A DNA stretch of 64,000 nt from Sphingobacteriales bacterium (GCA_016235125.1 JACRLZ010000002.1:682001-746000), one strand, 5' to 3'. Numbered from the stretch's first letter, positions 8,585 to 16,777 are shown. The notes: generated from the letters alone by a model not told the origin. Translations and numbers: made by a program.

Positions 8585-9841
8585 TTAGCTGAGAATAAAT
8601 TGTTCTTTATTGATGATGCCGATTGATTTTCCGGTCAGTTGCTTTCCGATAAAAGGCGAATTCTTTGACTTCGAACGAATGTCTTTCTCCGTGACCTCCC
8701 AACTTTTTACCGGATCAAAAAGAGTAAGTGAAGCTTTGCTTCCTTCTTTTACTGAAATTGTTTCAAGACCAAACAGCTTTCTTGGGTTTACGGATAATAA
8801 CTCAACAAGTCTTTCAGGCTTTGTGTCAGGTAAAACAGTATTCAAAACTGCAAAGCAGGTTTCAAGTCCGATCATTCCGAATTTGGCATATTCAAACTCG
8901 ACCACTTTGCTATCATATTCGTTTGGTAAGTGATGAGTGGCAATGCAGTCAACCGTTCCGTCTATCACTGCTTTCCTTACTGTGTCTCTTTCTTCTTTGG
9001 TTCTGAGTGGGGGATTTACTTTCAGATTTGTGTCATAGCCGGTAAGATCATCATCACTAAAAAAAAGATGATAAGGTGTAACGGAGCAACTTACCGATAT
9101 TCCACCTTCTTTTCCTCTTTTGATATATTCCAGCGATTTCTTAGTACTCACACCTGTAAAGTGAAGTTTTGACTCAGCATACCTGGCCAGTTTGATATCC
9201 CTGGCGACAATCAGTTCTTCGGCCATAGCAGGTTTACCGGGCAGTCCCAATTGTGTAGAAACGATTCCTTCGTTCATCAATCCATGCGGGTTGATGCTTT
9301 TATCATCCGGCAGTTGTATCAATACCCCATTAAATGCTTTTATATATTGTAATGCTTTTACCAGTAACCCTGCTGATTGCACTCCGTTCAGTCCGTCACT
9401 AAAAGCCACAGCGCCATTGGCTTTCATATCATACATTTCAGCCAGTTCTTTTCCTTCTGTGTTTTTTGTGACAGCGCCGATTGGATGAATATTTACCGGC
9501 AGGCTTTTTTGTTTGATGTACTCCACTCCGGCTTTGTCATGAATCACAGGTTTGGTATTGGGAATGACAAACACATCTGTAAAGCCACCAGCCGCTGCTG
9601 CTGCTGCACCAGTTTCCAGCGTTTCTTTGAATTCATAACCCGGGTCAGCAAAGTTGGCAAACACATCCACCCATCCGGGAGAAACATGAAGACCTTCTAT
9701 CTTTATTTCTTTATCCGCTTTTGAAGAAATGTTCTTGCTGATCCGGGTAATTATTCCGTTTTCAATAAAAATATCAGTGATCTGGCCGTTGAAAGGAGAG
9801 GAGGGATCAACAATCCTTGCTTGCTTAATGAGTAGCTTCAT
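8585..9841 (-). CDS. dihydroorotase homolog with degenerate metal site
   Basis: A 418-residue amidohydrolase-fold protein of the dihydroorotase family: SPGWVDVFANFADPG, GGFTDVFVIPNTKP, SVTPYHLFFSDDDL and NPPLRTKEERD align with family landmarks. The metal site looks broken. The usual HxH is FAN at residues 61-63, the usual Asp of ATDHAPH is His303 (ATHHLPN), and the His of HVST is Phe (LHFTGVST). It may be a PyrX-like inactive partner of aspartate carbamoyltransferase, or an altered enzyme (inference). The frame runs upstream through both tRNA genes; the real start is ATG 9841 after the terminator hairpin. Confidence 0.82.
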   Translation of the reverse strand: MKLLIKQARIVDPSSPFNGQITDIFIENGIITRISKNISSKADKEIKIEGLHVSPGWVDVFANFADPGYEFKETLETGAAAAAAGGFTDVFVIPNTKPVIHDKAGVEYIKQKSLPVNIHPIGAVTKNTEGKELAEMYDMKANGAVAFSDGLNGVQSAGLLVKALQYIKAFNGVLIQLPDDKSINPHGLMNEGIVSTQLGLPGKPAMAEELIVARDIKLARYAESKLHFTGVSTKKSLEYIKRGKEGGISVSCSVTPYHLFFSDDDLTGYDTNLKVNPPLRTKEERDTVRKAVIDGTVDCIATHHLPNEYDSKVVEFEYAKFGMIGLETCFAVLNTVLPDTKPERLVELLSVNPRKLFGLETISVKEGSKASLTLFDPVKSWEVTEKDIRSKSKNSPFIGKQLTGKSIGIINKEQFILS

Positions 9842-9878
9842 TAAGGGGCGAAGATAAAGTTTCTTTTTGATGTAAAAT

Positions 9879-9902
9879 AAAAGCCTGCGTAAACAGGCTT
9901 TT
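9879..9902 (-). terminator. rho-independent terminator after tRNA-Pro(CGG)
   Basis: Nine-bp arms AAAAGCCTG (9879-9887) and CAGGCTTTT (9894-9902) around a 6-nt loop. On the minus strand the stem ends in a T-rich run. It lies directly 3' of tRNA-Pro(CGG) and upstream of the dihydroorotase homolog start, so it separates the tRNA transcript from the glycan operon. Confidence 0.75.
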
Positions 9903-9905
9903 AAG

Positions 9906-9979
9906 TCGGGCAGACTGGATTCGAACCAGCGACCCCTACGTCCCGAACGTAGTGCGCTACCGGGCTGCGCTACTGCCCG
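9906..9979 (-). tRNA. tRNA-Pro (anticodon CGG)
   Basis: A 74-nt cloverleaf on the minus strand. The acceptor stem is CGGGCAG / CTGCCCG with discriminator A, the T-arm contains GGTTCGAATCC, and the anticodon stem CTACG / CGTAG encloses loop TTCGGGA, giving anticodon CGG (codon CCG). CCA is not encoded. The D and T arms are the same as in the second tRNA-Pro just upstream, so the pair probably arose by duplication. Confidence 0.95.
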
Positions 9980-9980
9980 A

Positions 9981-10005
9981 AAAAGGGGAACCCGGTAGTT
10001 CCCCT
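9981..10005 (-). terminator. terminator-like hairpin between the two tRNA-Pro genes
   Basis: Arms AGGGGAAC (9984-9991) and GTTCCCCT (9998-10005) with a 6-nt loop. On the minus strand the hairpin is followed by a short T run, 3' of tRNA-Pro(GGG). It could end the first tRNA transcript or mark a processing site between the two. Confidence 0.6.
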
Positions 10006-10012
10006 CTGGATG

Positions 10013-10086
10013 TCGGGTGGACTGGATTCGAACCAGCGACCACTTGCACCCCATGCAAGTGCGCTACCGGGCTGCGCCACCACCCG
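10013..10086 (-). tRNA. tRNA-Pro (anticodon GGG)
   Basis: A 74-nt minus-strand cloverleaf: acceptor CGGGTGG / CCACCCG with discriminator A, T-arm GGTTCGAATCC, anticodon stem CTTGC / GCAAG around loop ATGGGGT, giving anticodon GGG (codons CCC and CCU). CCA is not encoded. It lies between the AsmA-like gene (ending at 10145) and tRNA-Pro(CGG). Confidence 0.95.
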
Positions 10087-10144
10087 AACGACCGGGCGGC
10101 AAATGTAAGACTAAAGAAGGAAATTTTGGAAGTGTAATCCTGCT

Positions 10145-13100
10145 TTAATTGCCAAACAGTTTCTTTATTAGTTTTTTCTTCAACGTATCTGTCACATTTT
10201 TTAATAATGTGTCTTTCGCATTTTCAATTTTGAGGTTACTGGTATCTATTCCTGCATCCGACAGTTTTTCTTTTACCTTGTCTTCGGCCTGTTTCTTTAT
10301 CGCATTCAGCGAGTCTCTTGTTTTTTGTGTGGCGCTATCCAGCTTTGCTTTTACAAAATCCTTCGCCTGCTGCTCCATGTCTTTTACAATATCATCCACC
10401 ATTCCTTTAAAGTTGATGCCGATAACCGGGTTGGATATTGTACCATTTACTTTAATACTCAGGTTGATGATCTGACCGGGTTTAAATGGAATTCCCCTGC
10501 CCGCCGCTTCAGCAGCAAGGTTATTAACAAATGCATTTCCCTTTGCTCCCATAACAGTTCTTGGCAATTTCATTTGTATGGCATAATCTATAGACTGGTC
10601 AAAACTATGGAAACCTGAAATAAGCATTTCGATACTGTCAATTTTTACAGTAAAAGGCTTCACCAGCACTTTGCCATTGGCGAACTCTATATAGTTCTTA
10701 ATTTCTTTCAGGCTTATTGATTTCAGTCTTTGAATATCAAGAATGGTTGCAATTTTTTCCAGCGGGACAAATTTTGCCAACACACCTTCCAGCAGCAAAA
10801 GATTTCCTTTGCCGGTAAGACTATTCAGCAGCGGCATCATGTCTGCTTTAAGATTGCCGGTCAATGCGAGTTGTGAATGGAGTTTGCCAGATAAAAATTT
10901 TCCGATAGGCATCAGGAACTGGATAGTGTTATAGGCATTAAAGGCTTTTTGCACATCCATATTCTTTACATCATAGCTGAAACTGATATCAGGTTTTTCT
11001 TTATTTAGTTTGGTGGAATAGGAACCATTGATGGCGATAGTACCTTCCAGTGCATTTGCCTTTACATTTTGCAGGTTGATCTTTTCATCATCCAGTACGA
11101 ATGTTCCGCTGATGTTGCTGTAATCAACCTTATCATAGGTCAATTTTCCTGCGGAAGCATTTACCGTGAAATTCATATTGGCAGGCACAAGAAAAGGCTT
11201 ACTGCTTGTTGATGAAACATTGCTGCTTGCACCGGAACTGCTTACAGCAACTACGGGAGTTCCCATCCAGTCGTTTAAGTTAATATTATCAGCTTTTGCA
11301 TTCAGTGTTCCGGTCAACGGTTGGCTCTTCATCATGTAACCAACTAAGTTGTTCATAGTTCCGCCGGCAGAAAAATTAGTGCCCTGGTATTTGCCAAGAA
11401 GATTATTCAGTGTTACATTTTTGGGATTAAATACAAGTTGTGAAGACGGGATACTTACTCCCGTTGGATATTCTTTTGAAGTATAGTTTACGTTGGTGAA
11501 ATCTGCATTGCCGCTTAATGTGATCTTATCATATTCTTCTTTGTTGATGGCAGCTTTGCTTCCTGTAAAGCCCATGTCTGCATTCATCAGCCCGCTGATA
11601 GCGGTGCCGGATGGGAGAGAAGTGAATTGTTTCAAATGATCCAATGTAAACCGGCCCTTTGCGTGGCCGGAGAAATTAACAGTTGAAACGGGATTTGTAA
11701 GCTGCAATGAAAAATCAACCGGGTCGTTGCCAACCTGTATATGCGCTGATGAAATGTCAATGACTGTTTTATCAGCAATGCCACCGGCATTTGACAAAAT
11801 TGCTTTTATATTACCATTCTGTATGGGTTGCGGGAATGTTTTATCAGAATAAAATAAATTCTTAATGTCAAAGAAACCTCCGGCGCTGAATGCCCCGCTT
11901 TGATTCTGCAATGCTTTTAGTGGCCCTTTTGCAAATGCATCAGCCCAAACCTGTCCTGCGAGTTTTGTGCCTGGGTCGAGCTTTATAAATTTAGTTATCT
12001 CGGATAAGTCAAGATTTCCTTTTGCACCGGCATCAATATATTGAATGGTCTCGGGGTTTTTATAAGTGAAATTGAAATCAAACGGTTTGTTATCAAATTC
12101 AATATGACCTTTGGGAATATCGATTACTGCATTGTCAGGTTTGCCATCGGGATTTACGGCTCTTAATGAGAGATTGATATTCTTAACCGGCTTTGGCAGA
12201 TCGGGATATTGAAAAGAACCATTCTTCACAACGAGGTTAATATCATAACCCGGTGTCTGACTGGCAGAAGAAATTCCTTTCACAAAACCTTTGAACGAAG
12301 CCTCGCCGCTGGTTTTTATGTTTTTAAAATCTTTGGTATAAACAGCCGGTACCATGGAAAGGATGGTTTTAAAATCATTGGTCGGGGAGCTGAATTTAAT
12401 ATCTGTTTTAACTGCACCCTCGCTGAGCGTCTGTACAAGACCATCAGCAGAAAGTGTCAGGTCATTCAGTTTTACATCATCTGTTTTGAAAGTATAAGTA
12501 TTCGTTCTAGTATCAATCTTTATATCCGCATCCAGGTTGGTTTTTGTGTTGTACAAATAAGGAATATCATCTTGTGTATAATACGCCGATGAGGATTGTG
12601 TGGAAGTGGAAAGGGTAAATACATCCGCCATCAGGTTGCCACTGCCTTCATGGTTCAGATTATTCAGTTCCAGATATGAGTTGGCCTGCTTATCTGAATA
12701 GACCAGGTAACCATCAGTGATCTTGTATTTTTTCAGTGATAAACTGAATTTGGAAGCTGAGGTATCTGTTGATGGACCGCTGGCGGATGATCTTGCTATA
12801 TCCCAATTATTTTTTCCAAACTGGTTGTTCAGTAAATGAATGCGGGGCGACTCAAGATAAACGGCATTTACTTTAATATTCTTTCCCCCAAGAACACTGA
12901 AGAGTCCGGCTGTAACATCTATTTCAGTGGCTGCGATCAGGGTGTCTTTTGAATAATAATCTTTGCCGACAATGCTGAGCCCTTTGATGCTGATAGTGGC
13001 TTTTGGAAAGTGGCGGAACAAAGAAAGTTTTACATCTTTAAAATCAACGGTGGCATTCAGTTGTTTATTGATCTCTTTTTTAACAAGGCGCTGAACCTGT

Positions 13101-13195
13101 TTTTTAAATACAACGGGTATTAAAAAAGCAAATAGTATTAATGACAGAATACTGATGCCTGTGATCTTCAGGGTTTTCTTTAGCCATTTTGCCAT
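10145..13195 (-). CDS. AsmA-like protein
   Basis: A 1016-residue protein with one N-terminal membrane anchor (about residues 8-30) and a long, beta-rich periplasmic body. The start (LKITGISILSL, then VKKEINKQLNATVDFKDVKLSLF) and the C-terminal AsmA region (GKGNLLLLEGVLAKFVPLEKI, then KPFTVKIDSIEMLISGFHSFD) mark the AsmA/TamB/YhdP superfamily, thought to form bridge-like lipid or protein paths between inner and outer membranes. The last about 90 residues are lysine-rich and helical, probably coiled. It is a single gene after the tRNA pair, with a repeat-containing space on its 5' side. Confidence 0.85.
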   Translation of the reverse strand: MAKWLKKTLKITGISILSLILFAFLIPVVFKKQVQRLVKKEINKQLNATVDFKDVKLSLFRHFPKATISIKGLSIVGKDYYSKDTLIAATEIDVTAGLFSVLGGKNIKVNAVYLESPRIHLLNNQFGKNNWDIARSSASGPSTDTSASKFSLSLKKYKITDGYLVYSDKQANSYLELNNLNHEGSGNLMADVFTLSTSTQSSSAYYTQDDIPYLYNTKTNLDADIKIDTRTNTYTFKTDDVKLNDLTLSADGLVQTLSEGAVKTDIKFSSPTNDFKTILSMVPAVYTKDFKNIKTSGEASFKGFVKGISSASQTPGYDINLVVKNGSFQYPDLPKPVKNINLSLRAVNPDGKPDNAVIDIPKGHIEFDNKPFDFNFTYKNPETIQYIDAGAKGNLDLSEITKFIKLDPGTKLAGQVWADAFAKGPLKALQNQSGAFSAGGFFDIKNLFYSDKTFPQPIQNGNIKAILSNAGGIADKTVIDISSAHIQVGNDPVDFSLQLTNPVSTVNFSGHAKGRFTLDHLKQFTSLPSGTAISGLMNADMGFTGSKAAINKEEYDKITLSGNADFTNVNYTSKEYPTGVSIPSSQLVFNPKNVTLNNLLGKYQGTNFSAGGTMNNLVGYMMKSQPLTGTLNAKADNINLNDWMGTPVVAVSSSGASSNVSSTSSKPFLVPANMNFTVNASAGKLTYDKVDYSNISGTFVLDDEKINLQNVKANALEGTIAINGSYSTKLNKEKPDISFSYDVKNMDVQKAFNAYNTIQFLMPIGKFLSGKLHSQLALTGNLKADMMPLLNSLTGKGNLLLLEGVLAKFVPLEKIATILDIQRLKSISLKEIKNYIEFANGKVLVKPFTVKIDSIEMLISGFHSFDQSIDYAIQMKLPRTVMGAKGNAFVNNLAAEAAGRGIPFKPGQIINLSIKVNGTISNPVIGINFKGMVDDIVKDMEQQAKDFVKAKLDSATQKTRDSLNAIKKQAEDKVKEKLSDAGIDTSNLKIENAKDTLLKNVTDTLKKKLIKKLFGN

Positions 13196-13228
13196 AGCTA
13201 TGGGAAGTTACGGTAAAATTTTTTCACT

Positions 13229-13322
13229 CAAAGCCACACAGCAATTAAGGTAGCAGGGCAAGTTTCAGTGTTTTTGTGTTTCTGTGGCTTTATTTCTGCC
13301 ACTGAGACACTGAAACACAGAG
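13229..13322. repeat. inverted pair of 8-nt periodic repeat arms
   Basis: On the plus strand 13298-13322 reads as 8-nt units CACTGAGA, CACTGAAA, CACAGAG after GCC. The segment 13263-13288 is the reverse complement of similar units (CACAGAAA, CACAAAAA, CACTGAAA). A further AAGCCACA fragment lies at 13231. The arms face outward around a 9-nt centre. The region lies between the AsmA-like gene start and the DUF2200 gene end. The same unit family recurs at 35322. Confidence 0.75.
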
Positions 13323-13378
13323 TTATTTGTACCTCGCAATAAAAAGTTTCAGAATTGAGAATAGTTATATTCTTTTTC

Positions 13379-13726
13379 TTACTTCCTCAATATCTTCTCC
13401 ATCGCTTTTCCCTTTGCCAGTTCATCAATCAGCTTGTCCATGTAGCGGATCTTTTGCATCAGTTTATCTTCTATCTCTTCCACACGATAGCCACAAATGA
13501 CACCTGTGATCTTTGAAACATTGGGGTTCAGCTTTGCTTCGGCAAAAAATGTTTCCAGGTCAACTTTCTTATCTATTTGTTGCTGCAATTGTTTTTGCGT
13601 ATAGCCGGTGAGCCAGCAGATGATGGTATCCAGTTCTGCTTTGGTGTGACCCTTGGTTTCTGTTTTTTTAAGATAATGCGGATAGACACTGGCGAATACC
13701 AGTTTATATACTCTTTCGTTTTTCAT
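13379..13726 (-). CDS. DUF2200 protein
   Basis: A 115-residue soluble protein. The segments [47 protein letters not shown] and [16 protein letters not shown] match the DUF2200 family along its whole length. No function is known to me; the protein is small and helical with no signal peptide. It is followed upstream by two other small genes on the same strand (DHFR-like and DUF1801), a typical group of housekeeping-like small domains, but there is no sign of a shared pathway. Confidence 0.85.
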   Translation of the reverse strand: MKNERVYKLVFASVYPHYLKKTETKGHTKAELDTIICWLTGYTQKQLQQQIDKKVDLETFFAEAKLNPNVSKITGVICGYRVEEIEDKLMQKIRYMDKLIDELAKGKAMEKILRK

Positions 13727-13756
13727 GCCGGTTGTTGTTTGGACAAGAAAGATAAT

Positions 13757-14311
13757 TCATTTTTTTATCGGTTCGTAGTAAAACAGCATTGAACCAGAAT
13801 TGTTGAAGATTTTGGTTTTTAAAAGCCTGAATTCAGTTCTGTCGTTTATATTTTCAAATAATGGCAAACCCTTTCCTGCAATAATGGGCTGTATGCAGAG
13901 TTGGAATTCATCGATTAAACCAAGGTTCATTAAGGTGATAATTAAACTCCGGCTACCAATTAAAATGTCTTTACCTGTTTCTTGCTTAAGCTTTAAAACT
14001 TCTTCTTTAATATTTCTTGTTGTCAGTCTTGCGGTTTTCCATGTAATATCTTTCAATGAATGAGAGAAAACGACTTTGGGAATATTGTCTATCGCCACCG
14101 CAAAATCATCAAACGATTTGTTGCCGGTTGGGTTTTCTAAAACAGTCCGCCAGTATTCCATCAGCTGGTATGTTATCCTTCCGTATAAAATGGTGTCGGC
14201 GCTACGTAAAAGGTCTGTGTAATGTTGATGTATCTCATCATCTGCAATCAGTGCTGTATGGTCGCAAAACCCGTCAAGGGTCATATTGATGGCAGCAATA
14301 ACTTTTCGCAT
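13757..14311 (-). CDS. dihydrofolate reductase-like (RibD C-terminal domain) protein
   Basis: A 184-residue protein beginning MRKVIAAINMTLDGFCD, with SADTILYGRITYQLMEYW and a late IIAGKGLPLFENI. These are landmarks of the RibD_C / DHFR-like family that includes YwjB and YyaP types. The fold binds NADPH, but the substrate of these stand-alone proteins is unknown and they should not be taken as FolA. It lies 54 nt from the DUF1801 stop (14366), or 6 nt from the readthrough stop at 14318, so it is probably co-transcribed with that gene. Confidence 0.82.
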   Translation of the reverse strand: MRKVIAAINMTLDGFCDHTALIADDEIHQHYTDLLRSADTILYGRITYQLMEYWRTVLENPTGNKSFDDFAVAIDNIPKVVFSHSLKDITWKTARLTTRNIKEEVLKLKQETGKDILIGSRSLIITLMNLGLIDEFQLCIQPIIAGKGLPLFENINDRTEFRLLKTKIFNNSGSMLFYYEPIKK

Positions 14312-14365
14312 GACTGTTTATTTTGCTGAAGCCGTAATGATCTTTTCCAGCACTTTCACATCCAC

Positions 14366-14725
14366 CTATTCCAGTTTATTTATGTGAAGACATCCGCCGC
14401 TGACTTTGTGCTTGCCTAATTTCTTAAGCGCTTCAGCATGTTTCTGCAAGCCCATCAGGTAAAGGGTGATATTGGCTTTGCGGGGCGAGAAACCAATTTT
14501 AAACCATTCCACCTGGCGGCCGGTTTTCGGACTGGTATAAATGAGGTTGCCAAAACCGATGATGGCACTGCCCCAGAGTTTGGCCTTGCTCTTTGTCGCT
14601 TTCTCCATCATTTTTATAATGGCAAAGCAATCCTTACGTTTTTGTTCATCTGCTATTGCATTGATAAAATCATCCACACTGGCGGTGGTTTCCTTTGTTT
14701 TTATCTGGGCAAGTTTTTTGGCCAT
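14366..14725 (-). CDS. DUF1801 protein with early in-frame TAG
   Basis: A 119-residue protein of the DUF1801 (YdhG-like) family: WGSAIIGFGNLIY, VEWFKIGFSPRKANITLYLM and GGCLHINKLE are the expected segments. The frame stops at a TAG (14366-14368) exactly inside the usual C-terminal helix. Beyond it the same frame continues for 15 codons, reading VDVKVLEKIITASAK to a TAA at 14318-14320, which matches the normal family end. This looks like a recent nonsense change or a sequencing error; the truncated product lacks only that last helix. Start ATG 14725. Function unknown. Confidence 0.8.
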   Translation of the reverse strand: MAKKLAQIKTKETTASVDDFINAIADEQKRKDCFAIIKMMEKATKSKAKLWGSAIIGFGNLIYTSPKTGRQVEWFKIGFSPRKANITLYLMGLQKHAEALKKLGKHKVSGGCLHINKLE

Positions 14726-14748
14726 GGAGGGAAGTTAAGATAATTTAT

Positions 14749-14794
14749 GTGGTCGTGGAAGAAACCTGCCTACCGATAGACAGGCGCCGACCAC
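14749..14794. repeat. nested palindromes upstream of the DUF559 gene
   Basis: An outer inverted pair GTGGTCG (14749-14755) / CGACCAC (14788-14794) encloses an imperfect palindrome starting CCTGCCTACCGATAG (14765-14784). A perfect version of the inner palindrome lies on the other side of the DUF559 gene at 15502-15520. Confidence 0.6.
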
Positions 14795-14866
14795 CGCGGA
14801 AACTGGAAGTTTCGCAGAACTGGGCTGATGAAACAAAAATATACGGCATAAATGTAACTTCATTGC

Positions 14867-15259
14867 ATGGATGGTAAGTACAGTAATCATTTTTACAATA
14901 AGAACCTTCAACCGTATGCTAACCGCCTGCGTAAAGAAATGACGAAGGCGGAAGCTTGTCTGTGGAAATATGTTTTGCGTGCAGGTAAGATGAAAGGTCA
15001 TGGCTTCCGGCGGCAGCGGCCGGTGCTGCAATACATTGCCGATTTTATGTGTAAGGAACTCATGCTGATCATTGAAGTAGATGGAAGTATTCATGAACTG
15101 GAAGATATAAGGAAGAACGATGAGGTACGACAGAAGGCATTGGAAGAAGCAGGGTTTACCGTGCTGCGGTTTACGAATGAAGAAGTGCTGACGAATATTC
15201 AATCGGTTCAAATTTTTTTGGAAGAGTGGATTGAGAAGAAGACAGGCCCTCAGGTTTAA
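14867..15259 (+). CDS. DUF559 endonuclease-like protein
   Basis: A 130-residue protein of the DUF559 family, related to very-short-patch-repair endonucleases (restriction endonuclease-like fold). RKEMTKAEACLWKYV, FRRQRPVLQYIADFMC, LIIEVDGSIHE and AGFTVLRFTNEEVL are in family order; D in IADF, and E and D in IEVDG, are the likely metal ligands. Biological role unknown. The gene lies alone on the plus strand with palindromes on both sides (14765 and 15502), which suggests it moved in as a small cassette (inference). Confidence 0.85.
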   Translation: MDGKYSNHFYNKNLQPYANRLRKEMTKAEACLWKYVLRAGKMKGHGFRRQRPVLQYIADFMCKELMLIIEVDGSIHELEDIRKNDEVRQKALEEAGFTVLRFTNEEVLTNIQSVQIFLEEWIEKKTGPQV

Positions 15260-15301
15260 TATCTACGAAATGCAGGCTCTCCACTGTCCCTGTATTTTAC
15301 G

Positions 15302-15560
15302 CCCTGCTTACATAATGACTGCGCATTGTCCCCCGCAGGCGGGGGATGTGATACGATTACGGGGAGTCTCCGAACAGGGGTGGAGATAACGCTGCCCGTA
15401 GTTTGCTCTCCACCCCAGTTTGGGAATGCATGCTCTCAGGCGATCCGGCCCCCGCCAGCGGGGGACAGGGCAGACTCCGCTATGCGGGGGCACGCCACAC
15501 ACCTGCCTACGGTAGGCAGGCAAGCTGTGACGCACCCGATAGCTATCGGGTCTCAGCACA
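15302..15560. repeat. gene-free, palindrome-dense GC-rich stretch
   Basis: The 382 nt between the DUF559 and SIR2-like genes hold no credible gene. They contain CCCCCGCAGGCGGGGG (near 15331), the inverted pair GGGGTGGAGA (15377-15386) / TCTCCACCCC (15407-15416), CCCCCGCCAGCGGGGG (near 15452), CCTGCCTAC-G-GTAGGCAGG (15502-15520) and the perfect 16-bp palindrome CCCGATAGCTATCGGG (15535-15550). GC content is clearly above that of the AT-rich gene that follows. It looks like a pile-up of dispersed palindromic repeats. Confidence 0.65.
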
Positions 15561-15641
15561 ACTGTCCTGTTATTTAAATATTCATAATTGAACCGAAGAC
15601 TACGGACAACGGGGAGACTCGGGGCGGAAAAAATTAGCATA

Positions 15642-16745
15642 TCATATTTCGTAGGGTATTACAAATTGAGTCACATTGCTTTCAAGTTGAAACAGTTTTT
15701 CTAGGTTTCTATCATGATAGGGGGGCTGAAAAATTTTAAAAGCATTCATCATTGTTGATTGTATCCTATCAGGGTTTTTATCCTGTATATAAACTTTTTT
15801 CAGATTTATCATTGAGCTAAAAAGTCTTAAATCTGTTTCTCTGTTGAAAACAGGAAAAGAATATCCTATTACTACTAATATTTCAGTATTTGATGCAATT
15901 CGTTCAGCGATGTTTAAGTTCCCATTATATCCCGAATATTTATTTGTGAAATCTGAATCTCTTTCCCATGCAAAATTGAACATTTTTAGAAACGTATCAC
16001 CTTCGGCGGAATTGTAGAATAGGTAATTATATTCAATAAGAGCCCTTCCGATTATTGATGCTGTCGCCTCATACTTCCCAAAATAGGTGTCGAGAACAGT
16101 AGGAGTAGATTTTTTTTCTGTTGATAATTTTGACCAAAATGCATTGCCATTTATTTTTACAACTCCGAACTTAGTGTGGTCGAAGATTTCGTTGACGTCA
16201 TGCTCGATCGATGATTGATTTGGGAATATCTGAAATAATGTTTTTATAGAGGAAATGCTGTTATTGAGATACCTTTTTACTGAAAGTTCAATTTGTAGGT
16301 CATAATTCCATGTCAATATTCTTATGTTATCAGCGATACTAAGGTTGCTATTAATTTTGTTGAATAAGGCTGCAAGAAAACTGTCATAGCGCTTATCTGG
16401 TTGAACCAATGCTTGACGAATTTGAAAATATAGAATAAGAATTCTTTTTAGCTTACTTAAATCTTCCGAGTTCGTTAAGTAATATTTTTTGGCTAAAGTA
16501 TCAATTGTTTTATGATTGGATGCTTCAGTGAGAAGCCATTCAAATTCTCTTACAATTCCTTCTAATACTGAATTATTCTCTTGTAATTGGATGGGTAATG
16601 TAGCATATGCTTCATCACTAAGATTTTTTTTAAGATATAGGCTTAGCAGGTTTTTGATTGCTTTGAGGTCTTCATTGAATTCGTCTACAACTGGTATTGC
16701 TTCAGCGCTAGCGCCAGCCCCAAGCAGGTAGGTAACGTTAGTCAT
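15642..16745 (-). CDS. SIR2-like domain protein
   Basis: A 367-residue protein with a SIR2-like NAD-binding fold: TYLLGAGASAEAIP at residues 5-18 is the glycine loop, ILTWNYDLQIE (143-153) matches the conserved xxNYD motif with Asn147, and VVIGYSFPVFNRETDLRLF near the C-terminus is the usual late motif. The HG pair of active SIR2 enzymes appears as Asn199-Gly200 (VVKINGNAFW). SIR2-like proteins of this kind often act as NAD-depleting effectors of phage defence; the missing His makes activity uncertain. It is AT-rich compared with its neighbours and next to a palindrome-dense stretch, so it may be acquired. Confidence 0.72.
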   Translation of the reverse strand: MTNVTYLLGAGASAEAIPVVDEFNEDLKAIKNLLSLYLKKNLSDEAYATLPIQLQENNSVLEGIVREFEWLLTEASNHKTIDTLAKKYYLTNSEDLSKLKRILILYFQIRQALVQPDKRYDSFLAALFNKINSNLSIADNIRILTWNYDLQIELSVKRYLNNSISSIKTLFQIFPNQSSIEHDVNEIFDHTKFGVVKINGNAFWSKLSTEKKSTPTVLDTYFGKYEATASIIGRALIEYNYLFYNSAEGDTFLKMFNFAWERDSDFTNKYSGYNGNLNIAERIASNTEILVVIGYSFPVFNRETDLRLFSSMINLKKVYIQDKNPDRIQSTMMNAFKIFQPPYHDRNLEKLFQLESNVTQFVIPYEI

Positions 16746-16777
16746 ATAATAATTATTCTTTGTCTATGCCAAATTAT

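Noticed and set aside
9192..9488. Plus-strand frames of about 98-115 codons opposite the dihydroorotase homolog
   Set aside because: They are antisense shadows of a conserved coding frame, with no motifs.
9842..10054. Upstream in-frame extension of the dihydroorotase homolog to 10054
   Set aside because: The extension is read through both tRNA-Pro genes and a terminator; the residues are translation of tRNA sequence. ATG 9841 gives the family start.
12209..12592. 127-codon plus-strand frame inside the AsmA-like gene
   Set aside because: It is antisense to a well-supported coding region, with no family resemblance.
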